NCBI GenBank assembly: GCA_040902585.1
Contig: JBBDXA010000223.1
Coordinates: 1 to 14,102, forward strand
Direction of reading: 5' to 3'
Source of the DNA: JBBDXA01 sp040902585
GTDB taxonomy: Bacteria > Planctomycetota > Phycisphaerae > Phycisphaerales > Phycisphaeraceae
Length of the DNA: 14,102 nt
The notes below the pieces were generated by a model. It made no database searches, had not been told where the DNA came from, and worked only from the letters and a program-made list of their open reading frames with translations. Below, piece by piece: positions 1-6,716 of the stretch. The translations under genes were made by a program, and so were the position numbers. The first letter of the stretch is position 1. The number at the start of each line of letters is the position of its first letter.

Positions 1-41
1 CACCTGTTGGCGAACAGATTGAAACCAGGCCACGGTCACAA

Positions 42-74
42 GTGGGCCTCGCGGACTCGGCCCGACCGCTAACC
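42..74. repeat. 33-bp intergenic repeat, copy 1
   Basis: This 33-bp segment, beginning GTGGGCCTCGCGGACTCGG, recurs at 7605-7637 with one difference (C versus T near the end). Bases 38-56 also match the reverse complement of 7556-7574. It lies just past the stop codon of thiL, as the second copy lies at the stop of the SDR gene, so both are at the 3' ends of minus-strand genes. The segment can fold weakly through GGGCC and GGCCC. It looks like a genome-wide interspersed repeat; no other gene-like content is visible in bases 1-87. Confidence 0.8.
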
Positions 75-87
75 ACATGCGAAACCG

Positions 88-1215
88 CTAAACGCGCGGA
101 TCATCGTGATGCTCCCAGCCAAGGTCCGTCACACGCTCAGGCGAACCATCTGCCGCGATCCATTCGATGATCATTTCCCCGCGCGGCTTCATCACACCAA
201 TCTGCGTGATCGCCACGCCTTCGATCTGCGCCGGCAACTTCGCCGCGACCTGCGGCGACACGCAGAAACAGAGTTCATAATCTTCGCCATCGCCGACGGC
301 GTGATGCCATGCGGGCTTGCCGGACGCCTGTGCCGCAAGATGCGCAGCAGCCGACAAAGGCAACCGTTCAATCTGAATCTCAGCAGTGAGTTCCTGCCCT
401 TTCTCCCCCGGCGGGGGATGGGAGAGGCCTGGGGTGAGAGCGGAACGCCGTACGTCACTTTCCGCCTTGAACGGTTCATTCAAACGGTAAGGTTGACCCT
501 CCCCCCGCCCCTCCCTGAGAGGGAGGGGAGTCAGACCGCAAAGATGCGGTAAATCCTTCGCCAGCCCATCCGACAGATCAATCATGCACCGCGCCCGCAA
601 CTCCGCATCACTCGCCAGCCTTCGCCCCACGCCTAATCGCGGCTCAAAATCCAGGTGATGGGTGTACTCCCTGGCCCCGCGCGAATCGCGAGGCTGCGTG
701 TCATCGGGCTGCGTCACCAGGCTGCCGCCCAGGGCGCCGGTCACGCAGATGACATCCCCCTCCCGTGCCCCTGTGCGCAGTACCGGCTCGACGCCCAGCA
801 TTTGGGCCAGCACCGTCACGCTCAGGAGCATGGGGTGATCCCAGATGGAAATATCCCCGCCGATGAGCGGGCAGCCATATCGCCGCGCGATGGCTCGCAT
901 ATGATCGCCCAGGGCGTTGGCGTTCACTTCACCGAAACCGCGCGGCAGGCAGCCGGCCGCGACAGCCGCCACAGGCACCGCGCCCATGGCCGCGACATCC
1001 GACAGGTTGCGCGTGATCGCCTTCCGCGCGATCTTCTCCAGCGGCGTCTCTTCCAGGCGAAAGTGAACCCCGTCGGCAACCTGATCGACGGTGATGAGTA
1101 CGTTCGCATCGCCGACCTTCACCGCGCCCATGTCATCGCCGGGCGGAATGGTCACCCCCGCGGGTAGCGCCGCGTTGAAGGCGTAGATGTGTTGGAGCAG
1201 ATCGAGTTCACGCAC
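88..1215 (-). CDS. thiL: Thiamine-monophosphate kinase (ThiL) with an in-frame repeat-derived insertion
   Basis: ThiL uses ATP to phosphorylate thiamine monophosphate to thiamine diphosphate, the last step of cofactor synthesis, in the cytoplasm. Family motifs are clear: PPGDDMGAV, VDQVADGVHF, LIGGDIS, DLSDGLAKDLPHL and VGDGEDYEL, which supply Mg2+/ATP ligands. I start at the GTG at 1215 (VRELDLLQHIY), because the family begins about there and everything upstream is AT-rich repeat DNA that also adds codons in frame. No good Shine-Dalgarno precedes it. The protein would be 375 aa; most ThiL proteins are around 310-335. The excess is a 49-residue stretch at residues 228-276 encoded by palindromic repeat DNA, and perhaps about 19 residues between GGSL and HHLDF (near residues 167-185). 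Both fall in loops between motifs, so the enzyme may still work. It is the last gene of a minus-strand run after the adenylate-kinase gene. Confidence 0.93.
   Translation of the reverse strand: MRELDLLQHIYAFNAALPAGVTIPPGDDMGAVKVGDANVLITVDQVADGVHFRLEETPLEKIARKAITRNLSDVAAMGAVPVAAVAAGCLPRGFGEVNANALGDHMRAIARRYGCPLIGGDISIWDHPMLLSVTVLAQMLGVEPVLRTGAREGDVICVTGALGGSLVTQPDDTQPRDSRGAREYTHHLDFEPRLGVGRRLASDAELRARCMIDLSDGLAKDLPHLCGLTPLPLREGRGEGQPYRLNEPFKAESDVRRSALTPGLSHPPPGEKGQELTAEIQIERLPLSAAAHLAAQASGKPAWHHAVGDGEDYELCFCVSPQVAAKLPAQIEGVAITQIGVMKPRGEMIIEWIAADGSPERVTDLGWEHHDDPRV
388..534 (-). repeat. Palindromic repeat DNA inserted in frame inside thiL
   Basis: These 147 bases (49 codons, no stop) hold two G/C-rich hairpins. 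One has 9-bp arms, CCCCTCCCT at 508-516 and AGGGAGGGG at 520-528. The other, around 403-426, centres on CCCCCGGCGGGGG. They frame a middle segment with the peptide RLNEPFKAESDV. The encoded ends, PLPLREGRGEG and PGLSHPPPGEKG, resemble translations of G/C-rich intergenic repeats I know from many bacterial genomes rather than any ThiL domain. The boundaries are estimated from where family motifs resume and could be off by several codons. Confidence 0.75.
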
Positions 1216-1219
1216 AGGA

Positions 1220-1397
1220 AACAAGCTCCAAAGACAAAAGATCCAAATCTCAAACAAATCACAAATTCAAAATCCCAAATCGGCGGCCGAATGCAACCTG
1301 GCGCACGAAGCGCACCGCACGGCTTGGATTTCCAATTTGAGATTTACGATTCTGTCTTGGAGCTTGTTTGTGATTTGGCAGTTGTGTTTTGAGATTT
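1220..1397. repeat. Inverted pair of AT-rich heptad repeats
   Basis: The gap between the adenylate-kinase gene and thiL is filled by two AT-rich blocks in inverted orientation. 1220-1253 pairs imperfectly with 1333-1366; both carry AACAAGCTCCAA and AAATCTCAAA when read on opposite strands. Each block has a 7-nt period, for example TCACAAA, TTCAAAA, TCCCAAA at 59-79 after position 1200, and TTTGAGA, TTTACGA, TTCTGTC, TTGGAGC, TTGTTTG, TGATTTG from 1336 to 1377. The centre (1281-1325) is GC-rich. The block abuts the thiL start codon, so it forms the thiL leader if the two genes are co-transcribed. Confidence 0.8.
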
Positions 1398-1403
1398 ACC
1401 CTC

Positions 1404-2054
1404 TCACACTTCGACGTTCTTGAAATGACGATCCTGAATCGGCACCACCATGTCCAGCACATCGTGCAGCACCCGCGCTGGCGAGCCGATCGAATCCACT
1501 TCCACGATCAGCTTCTTGTTGTAGTGACCGAGCACCGGCTTCGTTTCCTTCTCGTACACCGACCAGCGCTTGCGGATCACGCCTTCATCCGCATCGTCAA
1601 ACCGATTCTCCTTCAAGGCCCGGCGGCGCAGGCGTTCGAACATCGCCTTTTCATCCGTGCACACCAGGTGGACGACCTTGAACACGTTGATGTACTTGTC
1701 CATCAGCTTGGCCTGTTCGATGGTGCGCGGGATGCCGTCGAGAATGAGCAGGTCCTTGGTGGGCTTGTACTGGCTGAGTACGGTGTAGGCGTGAATGGAA
1801 GCGGCCCACATGCGAACGGTGATTTCATCGGGCACCAGTTCGCCGCGCGAGCTGTACTCGTAGAAGATTTTGCCCAGGCCGCTGGTGATGTCGATCTGCC
1901 GGAAGACATCGCCGCAGGAGCAGTGATAGAAGCCCGGAATGGTGCCCAGGATTTTCCCCTGCGTGCCCTTGCCTGAGCCGGGCGCGCCGAACAGGAGCAC
2001 GGTGCGATACCGTTCCTTGGGCGGGGCGGAATCAGACCGTTCTTCTTCAGACAT
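1404..2054 (-). CDS. adk: Adenylate kinase-family nucleoside monophosphate kinase
   Basis: This cytoplasmic enzyme interconverts ATP and AMP with two ADP, or phosphorylates a related NMP. Seen in the 216-residue protein: P-loop GAPGSGKGT (23-31), CGDVFR in the NMP-binding segment (47-52), GELVPDE (71-77), DGIPRT with a following Gln (106-114), and RFDD plus RKR arginines of the lid (151-163). The lid is the short form without a zinc-type insertion. The usual S-T-G-D of the AMP site reads S-C-G-D here, and the usual DGFPRT reads DGIPRT. I prefer the ATG at 2054; an in-frame GTG at 2087 would add 11 residues, and neither has a convincing Shine-Dalgarno. The C-terminal tail after residue 185 is not diagnostic. 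It lies between nuoA and thiL on the same strand. UMP/CMP kinase-like specificity cannot be excluded. Confidence 0.85.
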   Translation of the reverse strand: MSEEERSDSAPPKERYRTVLLFGAPGSGKGTQGKILGTIPGFYHCSCGDVFRQIDITSGLGKIFYEYSSRGELVPDEITVRMWAASIHAYTVLSQYKPTKDLLILDGIPRTIEQAKLMDKYINVFKVVHLVCTDEKAMFERLRRRALKENRFDDADEGVIRKRWSVYEKETKPVLGHYNKKLIVEVDSIGSPARVLHDVLDMVVPIQDRHFKNVEV

Positions 2055-2297
2055 CAAAGCGATGGAGGATTCCGTGGATCGTGACACGTGGGGCGACCAG
2101 CCTTTCTGTGTATGGACACGATCCGATCACAACGTGCAATCCGGATCGACACAAACGCATCAGACTCAAGCAGGCGGTCCATGCGACTGGAACGGACAAG
2201 TCTCACCTTGCCATCGCGTCACCAGCCGGCTCGACACATTCCTCATCTTCCTCTTCATCGGCCCAAGCCGATGCTCTTCTTTCAGCCTTCTTACATC
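2055..2297. other. Intergenic region between nuoA and the kinase gene
   Basis: No convincing gene is seen in these 243 bases. The only structure I find is a 7-bp stem (CATCGGC at 2256-2262, GCCGATG at 2267-2273, 4-nt loop) about 25 bases past the nuoA stop. It lacks a T-tract on the minus strand, so it is not a standard terminator, although it could stall or protect the nuoA 3' end. Short overlapping reading frames on the plus strand have no family features. Confidence 0.5.
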
Positions 2298-2768
2298 TCA
2301 CGCCGAAGCATGGGCCCGCTGCTCCGCTTCGTCTTCCAGCGCTTCAGGATCGCGCCGGGCCAGTGACGCCATGTCGATTCCGCCGGTGCCTTTGAACGAG
2401 GTGTTGACGCTGCTGCGCACCCAGTCCAGGCTGCCGGAGTACCACTCATAGGCATAGCCGATCACGACCACCGCCATGAACGGCAGACCGATGACGATCG
2501 CCTCCAGCGGATAGTCGCGGAACACCACAGCCCAGGGATAGATCAGCGCGACTTCCACGTCGAAGACAAGATAGAACAGCGCGACAATATAGAAGCGCAG
2601 GTCGAACTGCACCCAGCTCGAACCGATGGTCGGCTCGCCGCATTCGTAGATCGACGCCTTCTCTTCGTTGGGCAGGTTGGGGCGCACGAGCCTGCCGACC
2701 GTGAGGTTCAGCAGCACGAAGCCGAGGCCGAAGCAGATGAAGATGGCAAACGAGAGCACCTGATCCAT
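2298..2768 (-). CDS. nuoA: NADH-quinone oxidoreductase subunit A (NuoA)
   Basis: NuoA is a small membrane subunit of respiratory complex I, at the junction of the membrane arm and the quinone-binding region. The 156-residue protein has three predicted membrane helices (about 5-25, 58-82 and 88-108). It carries the family loop YECGEPTIGSSW (41-52) followed by FDLRFYIVALFYLVFDVEVA, with the conserved acidic FDVE (69-72). The C-terminal 40 residues after the third helix are charged and longer than in compact NuoA proteins. A GGAG about 10 bases upstream of the ATG is the likely ribosome-binding site. No nuoB or other nuo gene follows: the next gene on the strand is an adenylate-kinase homologue. 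The subunit is thus encoded away from any visible complex I cluster, and other nuo genes must lie outside the window. Confidence 0.95.
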   Translation of the reverse strand: MDQVLSFAIFICFGLGFVLLNLTVGRLVRPNLPNEEKASIYECGEPTIGSSWVQFDLRFYIVALFYLVFDVEVALIYPWAVVFRDYPLEAIVIGLPFMAVVVIGYAYEWYSGSLDWVRSSVNTSFKGTGGIDMASLARRDPEALEDEAEQRAHASA

Positions 2769-2847
2769 ACGCGTTTAGCTCCGCTGGAGACAGGCAGCAT
2801 GATAGGAAACACGGGGGCAGGTCACAAGGAGAAAGTGATGGTCGCAG

Positions 2848-2883
2848 GCCAAAGCCCAGGGATAGCTATCCCTGGGCTTTGGC
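2848..2883. repeat. Perfect 36-bp palindrome in a leader region
   Basis: Bases 2848-2865 (GGCCAAAGCCCAGGGATAG) are, base for base, the reverse complement of 2866-2883, centred on GATAGCTATC. It lies between the divergent nuoA and lipoprotein-like genes and ends 17 bases before the ATG at 2901, just ahead of a GAGG that could be its ribosome-binding site. In RNA it would form a stem of about 16 bp. There is no T-tract on either side, so a terminator is unlikely. A repeat element, an operator, or a leader hairpin all fit. Confidence 0.8.
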
Positions 2884-2900
2884 GAGGCTATCGTATTGAC

Positions 2901-3578
2901 ATGAAAACCACCCCCACGGTCGTTTGGGCCGCCCTCGCCGCGCTCCTCACCACGACGGTTCTGTTCTGCGGCGGCTGTTCCAATGAGGATGCAACCGCCC
3001 GGCAGAAGGATGCGGACTTGATCGTGCTGCAAAGGGCGGAACTGGAGCGAAAGGCGAAGGAGCTCGCGGCGGCAACGACTGAAATCGCGGACCTGCGCCT
3101 GCTCACCACCAAGCCGCCGGCTGAAACGAGTACGTCGCCCAACTCTTCGACATCGCCCCCGCCTCCGCCCCTGCCTGAACCCGCGCCTGCAATCATTAGG
3201 GAAGGCCACCTCCCCTACTTCACGCTCTTCACCGGCCGGGTCAAGGGGCAGGCGAACATGGATGCGATCTGGATCATGGAACACTCGACGTCGCGGCTGA
3301 TCGCGGTCATGTTCAACGGGAACAACGACAAACTTGAGATCATCGCCGGTAGGGAGGTTGCGAGGGACGTGGCGAGCCCGGCACGACGGGCGACGCCGCC
3401 CGATGTCACAGGCAACACCGGCGCGATGTGCGTCCGCTGCGGAGCGGATGAGGATTGCTTCGTACTCGTTGATAACTCCAACTATCGCCTGCTCATCTAC
3501 AAGATTGATCTGGCGAAGAAGCGCGTTGAACTGGTGGCGACGGAAGACCTGAGGAAGTTGTTCGAACTGAAACCATGA
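2901..3578 (+). CDS. Putative lipoprotein with coiled coil and Pro-rich linker, function unknown
   Basis: I do not recognise a named family. The 225-residue protein begins with a signal peptide (MKTTPTVVWAALAALLTTTV) ending in FCGGC, a plausible though non-canonical lipobox with Cys at residue 25. A short charged, heptad-like helix follows (about 32-66). Next come a Ser/Thr/Pro-rich linker with PPPPPLPEPAP, and a globular C-terminal part (about 98-225) rich in beta-type segments (FTLFTGRV, AIWIMEHSTSRLIAVMF, CFVLVDNSNYRLLIYKID). This suggests an envelope-anchored protein that holds a beta domain away from the membrane. A longer reading frame from 2799 would translate the palindrome and hide the signal peptide, so the ATG at 2901 is preferred. 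It stands alone, divergent from nuoA. Confidence 0.75.
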   Translation: MKTTPTVVWAALAALLTTTVLFCGGCSNEDATARQKDADLIVLQRAELERKAKELAAATTEIADLRLLTTKPPAETSTSPNSSTSPPPPPLPEPAPAIIREGHLPYFTLFTGRVKGQANMDAIWIMEHSTSRLIAVMFNGNNDKLEIIAGREVARDVASPARRATPPDVTGNTGAMCVRCGADEDCFVLVDNSNYRLLIYKIDLAKKRVELVATEDLRKLFELKP

Positions 3579-3604
3579 TGGCCACGTCTGCTCCGCGCCC
3601 AGGC

Positions 3605-3692
3605 CCAAGCCCGATGGCGAGGGCCGCCGAGCCATCGGGGTATTCCGCGTCAAACTTACCCCGACGGCTCGAAGACTCGCCATCGGGCTTGG
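3605..3692. repeat. Long imperfect hairpin repeat
   Basis: The left arm 3605-3642 and right arm 3657-3692 are inverted copies. Each begins CCAAGCCCGATGGCGAG and ends with a segment like GAGCCRTCGGGGTA when read inward, with a 14-nt spacer between. It lies 27 bases past the stop of the lipoprotein-like gene, inside a 280-base gap (3579-3858) before the next plus-strand gene. The rest of that gap shows no gene. The arms look like an interspersed planctomycete-type repeat. The stem could also end or protect the upstream transcript, although no T-tract follows. Confidence 0.8.
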
Positions 3693-3858
3693 TGCAAACG
3701 AGGCCGGGACGCGCACCAACCGGTTATCAGACATTTCACGCCGCGTGCTATCCCGATAAATGCGGCCCTGATCTCTCCTCATCAATAAACGCCGACGCCT
3801 CAGCGGACGATCAATAACTCATGCGCTGTCACCTGCGCCGCCCGGGAGCAAAGCCACC

Positions 3859-4635
3859 ATGCCGGATCACCCCCCTGCCGTCCGCCTTCGACTTTCAGGC
3901 CCGCGATTCGTCTCCATCCTCGCGGCGATCGTCGGCTGCCTGATCCTCCTCAGCTTCCTCACGCTTTTCCTTCGCATTTACACCACAGCCGCCCAGACCT
4001 CGCTCGGTTCAAACCTGATTTACTGGTTCAACACCGATGTCGAATCCAACATCCCCGCTCTCTTCTCCGGCTTCCTTCTGATTACCGCAGCCGCGCTCCT
4101 GGCCATCGTCGCGGCCTGCGCCAGCGCTCGCAAGGAAACCTTTCGCCGGTACTGGTGGACGCTCGCAGCCATGTTCCTCTACCTGGCGTGCGATGAAGTG
4201 GGCCAGCTTCACGAACGCTTCAGCGCGGGCCTGCCCAAGCAGTTCAAGGCCGCAGGCGTCGAAGCGCCTTCGTGGATGCACTGGGCCTGGGTGCTGCCCG
4301 CCCTGGTGATCGTCACCGTCGTCGGCACGCTGTTCCTGCGCATGGTGCTTTCACTGCCCAAACAGACGCGCAATCTCTTCTTCCTCAGCGGCATCATGTA
4401 CGTCGGCGGCGCGCTGGGCATGGAAATGCTCGGCGGACATCTCGAAACACTCTACGGTCACGGCCCGGAAGTGCTGCTCGAGTCAGCCGTCGAAGAGACC
4501 CTGGAAATGACCGGCATCCTGCTCTTCATCCACGCCCTCGTCGGTTACCTCGGGCAGACATCGCCGGCGATCCGCATCGAGTTATCGCCGCCGGCTCCGC
4601 AGGCTGCGGAACAGGAATATCGCAAGGCCGCGTGA
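3859..4635 (+). CDS. Six-helix integral membrane protein, function unknown
   Basis: I cannot name the family. The 258-residue protein has six likely membrane segments, at about 17-40, 65-88, 98-117, 142-163, 172-190 and 207-231, and a short Pro/Glu-rich tail. Acidic and histidine residues cluster at the ends of helices: D112-E113 and H118-E119 in ACDEVGQLHER, E189 with H194 and E196 in GMEMLGGHLE, and E212-E213-E216 in VEETLEM. This regular placement suggests a membrane-embedded metal or proton site, but that is inference. Translation starts at ATG 3859 with GGGAG about 10 bases upstream. It converges on the protease gene at 4777, with a palindromic repeat cluster between the two stops. Confidence 0.8.
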   Translation: MPDHPPAVRLRLSGPRFVSILAAIVGCLILLSFLTLFLRIYTTAAQTSLGSNLIYWFNTDVESNIPALFSGFLLITAAALLAIVAACASARKETFRRYWWTLAAMFLYLACDEVGQLHERFSAGLPKQFKAAGVEAPSWMHWAWVLPALVIVTVVGTLFLRMVLSLPKQTRNLFFLSGIMYVGGALGMEMLGGHLETLYGHGPEVLLESAVEETLEMTGILLFIHALVGYLGQTSPAIRIELSPPAPQAAEQEYRKAA

Positions 4636-4639
4636 GAAG

Positions 4640-4767
4640 TGGAGCACCGTCGCGAAAGGGCGGTGCTGATCGCGAACAGACGACAAGGGCAGCCTGCGCA
4701 TCAGGCCGCCGTGAGCCCATAGCACCACCCTATCGGGATGGTGCTCCACCACCTGCGCGATGGTGCT
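4640..4767. repeat. Cluster of REP-like 25-bp hairpins between convergent genes
   Basis: Three related hairpins lie between the stops of the convergent genes. The copy at 4643-4667 has arms AGCACCG and CGGTGCT. The copy at 4721-4745, in opposite orientation, has arms AGCACCA and TGGTGCT plus an inner CCC/GGG. A partial copy is at 4746-4767. The first two also form a large inverted pair (4640-4667 with 4721-4748). A further copy lies inside the SDR gene at 8196-8220. The base pair at positions 7 and 19 changes from G-C to A-T between copies, as expected for a conserved stem. The position and layout match repetitive extragenic palindromes, which often end or protect convergent transcripts. Confidence 0.85.
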
Positions 4768-4776
4768 CTATCCCTC

Positions 4777-6645
4777 TTACTTCTGATAATCCTTCAGGAG
4801 CGCGCGGGCGGCGTCCGTCAAGGGATGCGACGGATTATCGGAGATCACCTTCTCCAGCGTTTCGATGGCCTTGTCGGTCTGGTTCGATCGCTTGAAGATT
4901 TTCGCCAGATCGATCTTGCGCTGAATCAGGTCTGCGGTCGGATCCTTCACGGGCTTGACCGGCGCGGCCTCGGGCTTGTCCCAGATCGCCAGCAGGTCCT
5001 TCGCTTTCTTGGTTTCCGCGTGATCGGGGTATTTCGCGACGAGAGCCTTGAGCGTTTCCACCGCCTTGGCTTTGTCGCGGCTGCGCACCTGTTCCTTGGC
5101 GGTGTCGATGCCCGCGAGGATTTCCTTGGAAGGATCGCCCGAAGCAGTCGGCGTGGTCGGGGTGGACGGAGTGGTCGGGGTCGTTGGATTGGTGGCCGTC
5201 ACCGCACCGCCTTCGGTGGCGATCTGCGAATTGTGTTCCTTACCCCAGAGCTCGGTCACGAGCGTATCGGAGGTCGCGTCCATCACATCGAAGTTGGTCA
5301 CGAAATCCTCGAACTTGCTGTTGAGGAATCGCTGCTTGTTGCTCTTGGCGGCGGCGGCGGCGGACTTGATGTCCTTCAGGTCGTCACTGGCCTTCGTGCA
5401 TCGTTCCTTGGTCTTGTCCGCGTCGCCGCCGAGCTTGCCGATCGCGTCGTCATAGATCTTCGTCAGCTCGTCCTCCTGCCGGGGGATGACGCCGATGGCG
5501 ATGGCGAGCTTGGCGTAGTAGGCCGCATCGGACCATTGCTTCTGCTTCGCCGAGTACTTGGCCAGGTCCACGGCAGTCTGGTCCGACTCCCTGGGAAACT
5601 TAGCCAGCGCTTCGGTGAACGCCAGACGCGCCAGGTCATACTTGTTGATCTTGCCCAGCGACTGGCCGAAGTCCATGTACGCCGAGTGGCTGTACCACGG
5701 ATCGAGGCTGATGCCCCGCGCCAGGTATGACACGGCGTGCTCCGGCTCTTCGATCTGAGCGAAGAGCGAGCCGATCTTGATGTAAAGTTCCTTGCTGCCG
5801 GGATCGTGCGACAGCGCCATGTGATAGAGATGCAGCAGGTAGTACCGCATGCCATCCAGTTGTTCCGAATCAGGCGAGAGCACTTGTCGCGCTTGCTTGA
5901 GCTGGTCCTGCATCTTGTCCGCGGCATCGAGGATGGCCTTGACCTTCTCTGGGTTCGCCTGTCGCTTGGCAGGTTCGACGAACTCTTTATCGTTGAACTT
6001 GTCGACAGGCAGGGCGAAGAAGATGCCCTGGAGGTCGGGCCGGCCCAGCGTGTTGACGCCGACGATCTCGCCCTTCATGTTGCACAGCGGCCCGCCGGAG
6101 TTGCCCCGGTTGATGGCGGCTGAGTGCTGCACGTAGCTGACGCTTTCAATCACCTGATTGCCCGAGACTTTGCCTTCGGTGAAGGTCTTCTGAAAAGCGC
6201 CGACCTCGTCATCATTGCCGCCGGGGTTGCCGATGGCGTAAACGGTCTGACCGGGAATCAGTCCCGCGCGCGAGAGCGAGACGGGGATCAGCTTGACGCC
6301 CGCAGCCGGGGCGTCGACCTTCACCAGCGCCAGGTCGAACTTCGGATGCACGCCCAGGATTTTCACCTTTTTGAAGATCATGGGCACGATCGTGCCATCG
6401 GACTTCATCACGTCGATGCGCATCTGGTACGGCAGCGGCGAACTGACGACGTGAGCATTCGTGAGGACGAGGCCTTCCTCGTTGATGGCGAATCCGCTGC
6501 CCAGCCCCTGCCTGCACTTGAGCAGCGCGATGGAAGGGCTGACCTTCTTGTAGACGGTGACGCTGACCTCTTCCTGCCCCATCGCGGGTGCAGCCGCAAG
6601 CGCCAAGAGCAAGGCCCCAATCGGAAGCAGATGATTTCGTGTCAT
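4777..6645 (-). CDS. Exported trypsin-like (HtrA/DegP-type) serine protease fused to TPRs
   Basis: The protein has 622 residues. A signal peptide (1-23) leads into a chymotrypsin-fold protease domain with a full catalytic triad: His65 in TNAHVV, Asp104 in KFDLALVKV and Ser183 in GNSGGPL. I see no PDZ domain after it, unlike DegP. Instead, TPR-like helices follow (about 240-410), then a helical region, a Thr/Pro linker (485-503, TNPTTPTTPSTPTTP) and two further TPR-like units to the end. The repeats probably bind partners or substrates in the periplasm. The start ATG at 6645 has GAGG about 7 bases upstream. A TATAAT-like box and a 22-bp palindrome lie in its leader, and fae upstream ends in its own terminator, so it is probably transcribed alone. 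The substrate is unknown. Confidence is high for the protease fold and moderate for activity. Confidence 0.9.
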   Translation of the reverse strand: MTRNHLLPIGALLLALAAAPAMGQEEVSVTVYKKVSPSIALLKCRQGLGSGFAINEEGLVLTNAHVVSSPLPYQMRIDVMKSDGTIVPMIFKKVKILGVHPKFDLALVKVDAPAAGVKLIPVSLSRAGLIPGQTVYAIGNPGGNDDEVGAFQKTFTEGKVSGNQVIESVSYVQHSAAINRGNSGGPLCNMKGEIVGVNTLGRPDLQGIFFALPVDKFNDKEFVEPAKRQANPEKVKAILDAADKMQDQLKQARQVLSPDSEQLDGMRYYLLHLYHMALSHDPGSKELYIKIGSLFAQIEEPEHAVSYLARGISLDPWYSHSAYMDFGQSLGKINKYDLARLAFTEALAKFPRESDQTAVDLAKYSAKQKQWSDAAYYAKLAIAIGVIPRQEDELTKIYDDAIGKLGGDADKTKERCTKASDDLKDIKSAAAAAKSNKQRFLNSKFEDFVTNFDVMDATSDTLVTELWGKEHNSQIATEGGAVTATNPTTPTTPSTPTTPTASGDPSKEILAGIDTAKEQVRSRDKAKAVETLKALVAKYPDHAETKKAKDLLAIWDKPEAAPVKPVKDPTADLIQRKIDLAKIFKRSNQTDKAIETLEKVISDNPSHPLTDAARALLKDYQK

Positions 6646-6716
6646 GATCGACCTCGTGTGATGTCGTGCCCTGTGCCAGGCGGAAGCGAAATGAAGCCTG
6701 GTCGCAGCAAAGTTGC

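Noticed and set aside
1216..1403. TPP riboswitch ahead of thiL
   Set aside because: No conserved thi-box sequence is present; the region is AT-rich heptad repeat.
2256..2273. Terminator for nuoA
   Set aside because: The stem is only 7 bp and no U-tract follows on the minus strand.
3575..3817. An 80-codon plus-strand reading frame after the lipoprotein-like gene
   Set aside because: Most of it is the translated inverted repeat at 3605-3692, and it has no ribosome-binding site.
4738..5730. A 330-codon plus-strand reading frame
   Set aside because: It lies entirely opposite the protease-TPR gene, shows only the low-complexity Arg/Leu/Gly composition of a GC-rich antisense frame, and matches no family.
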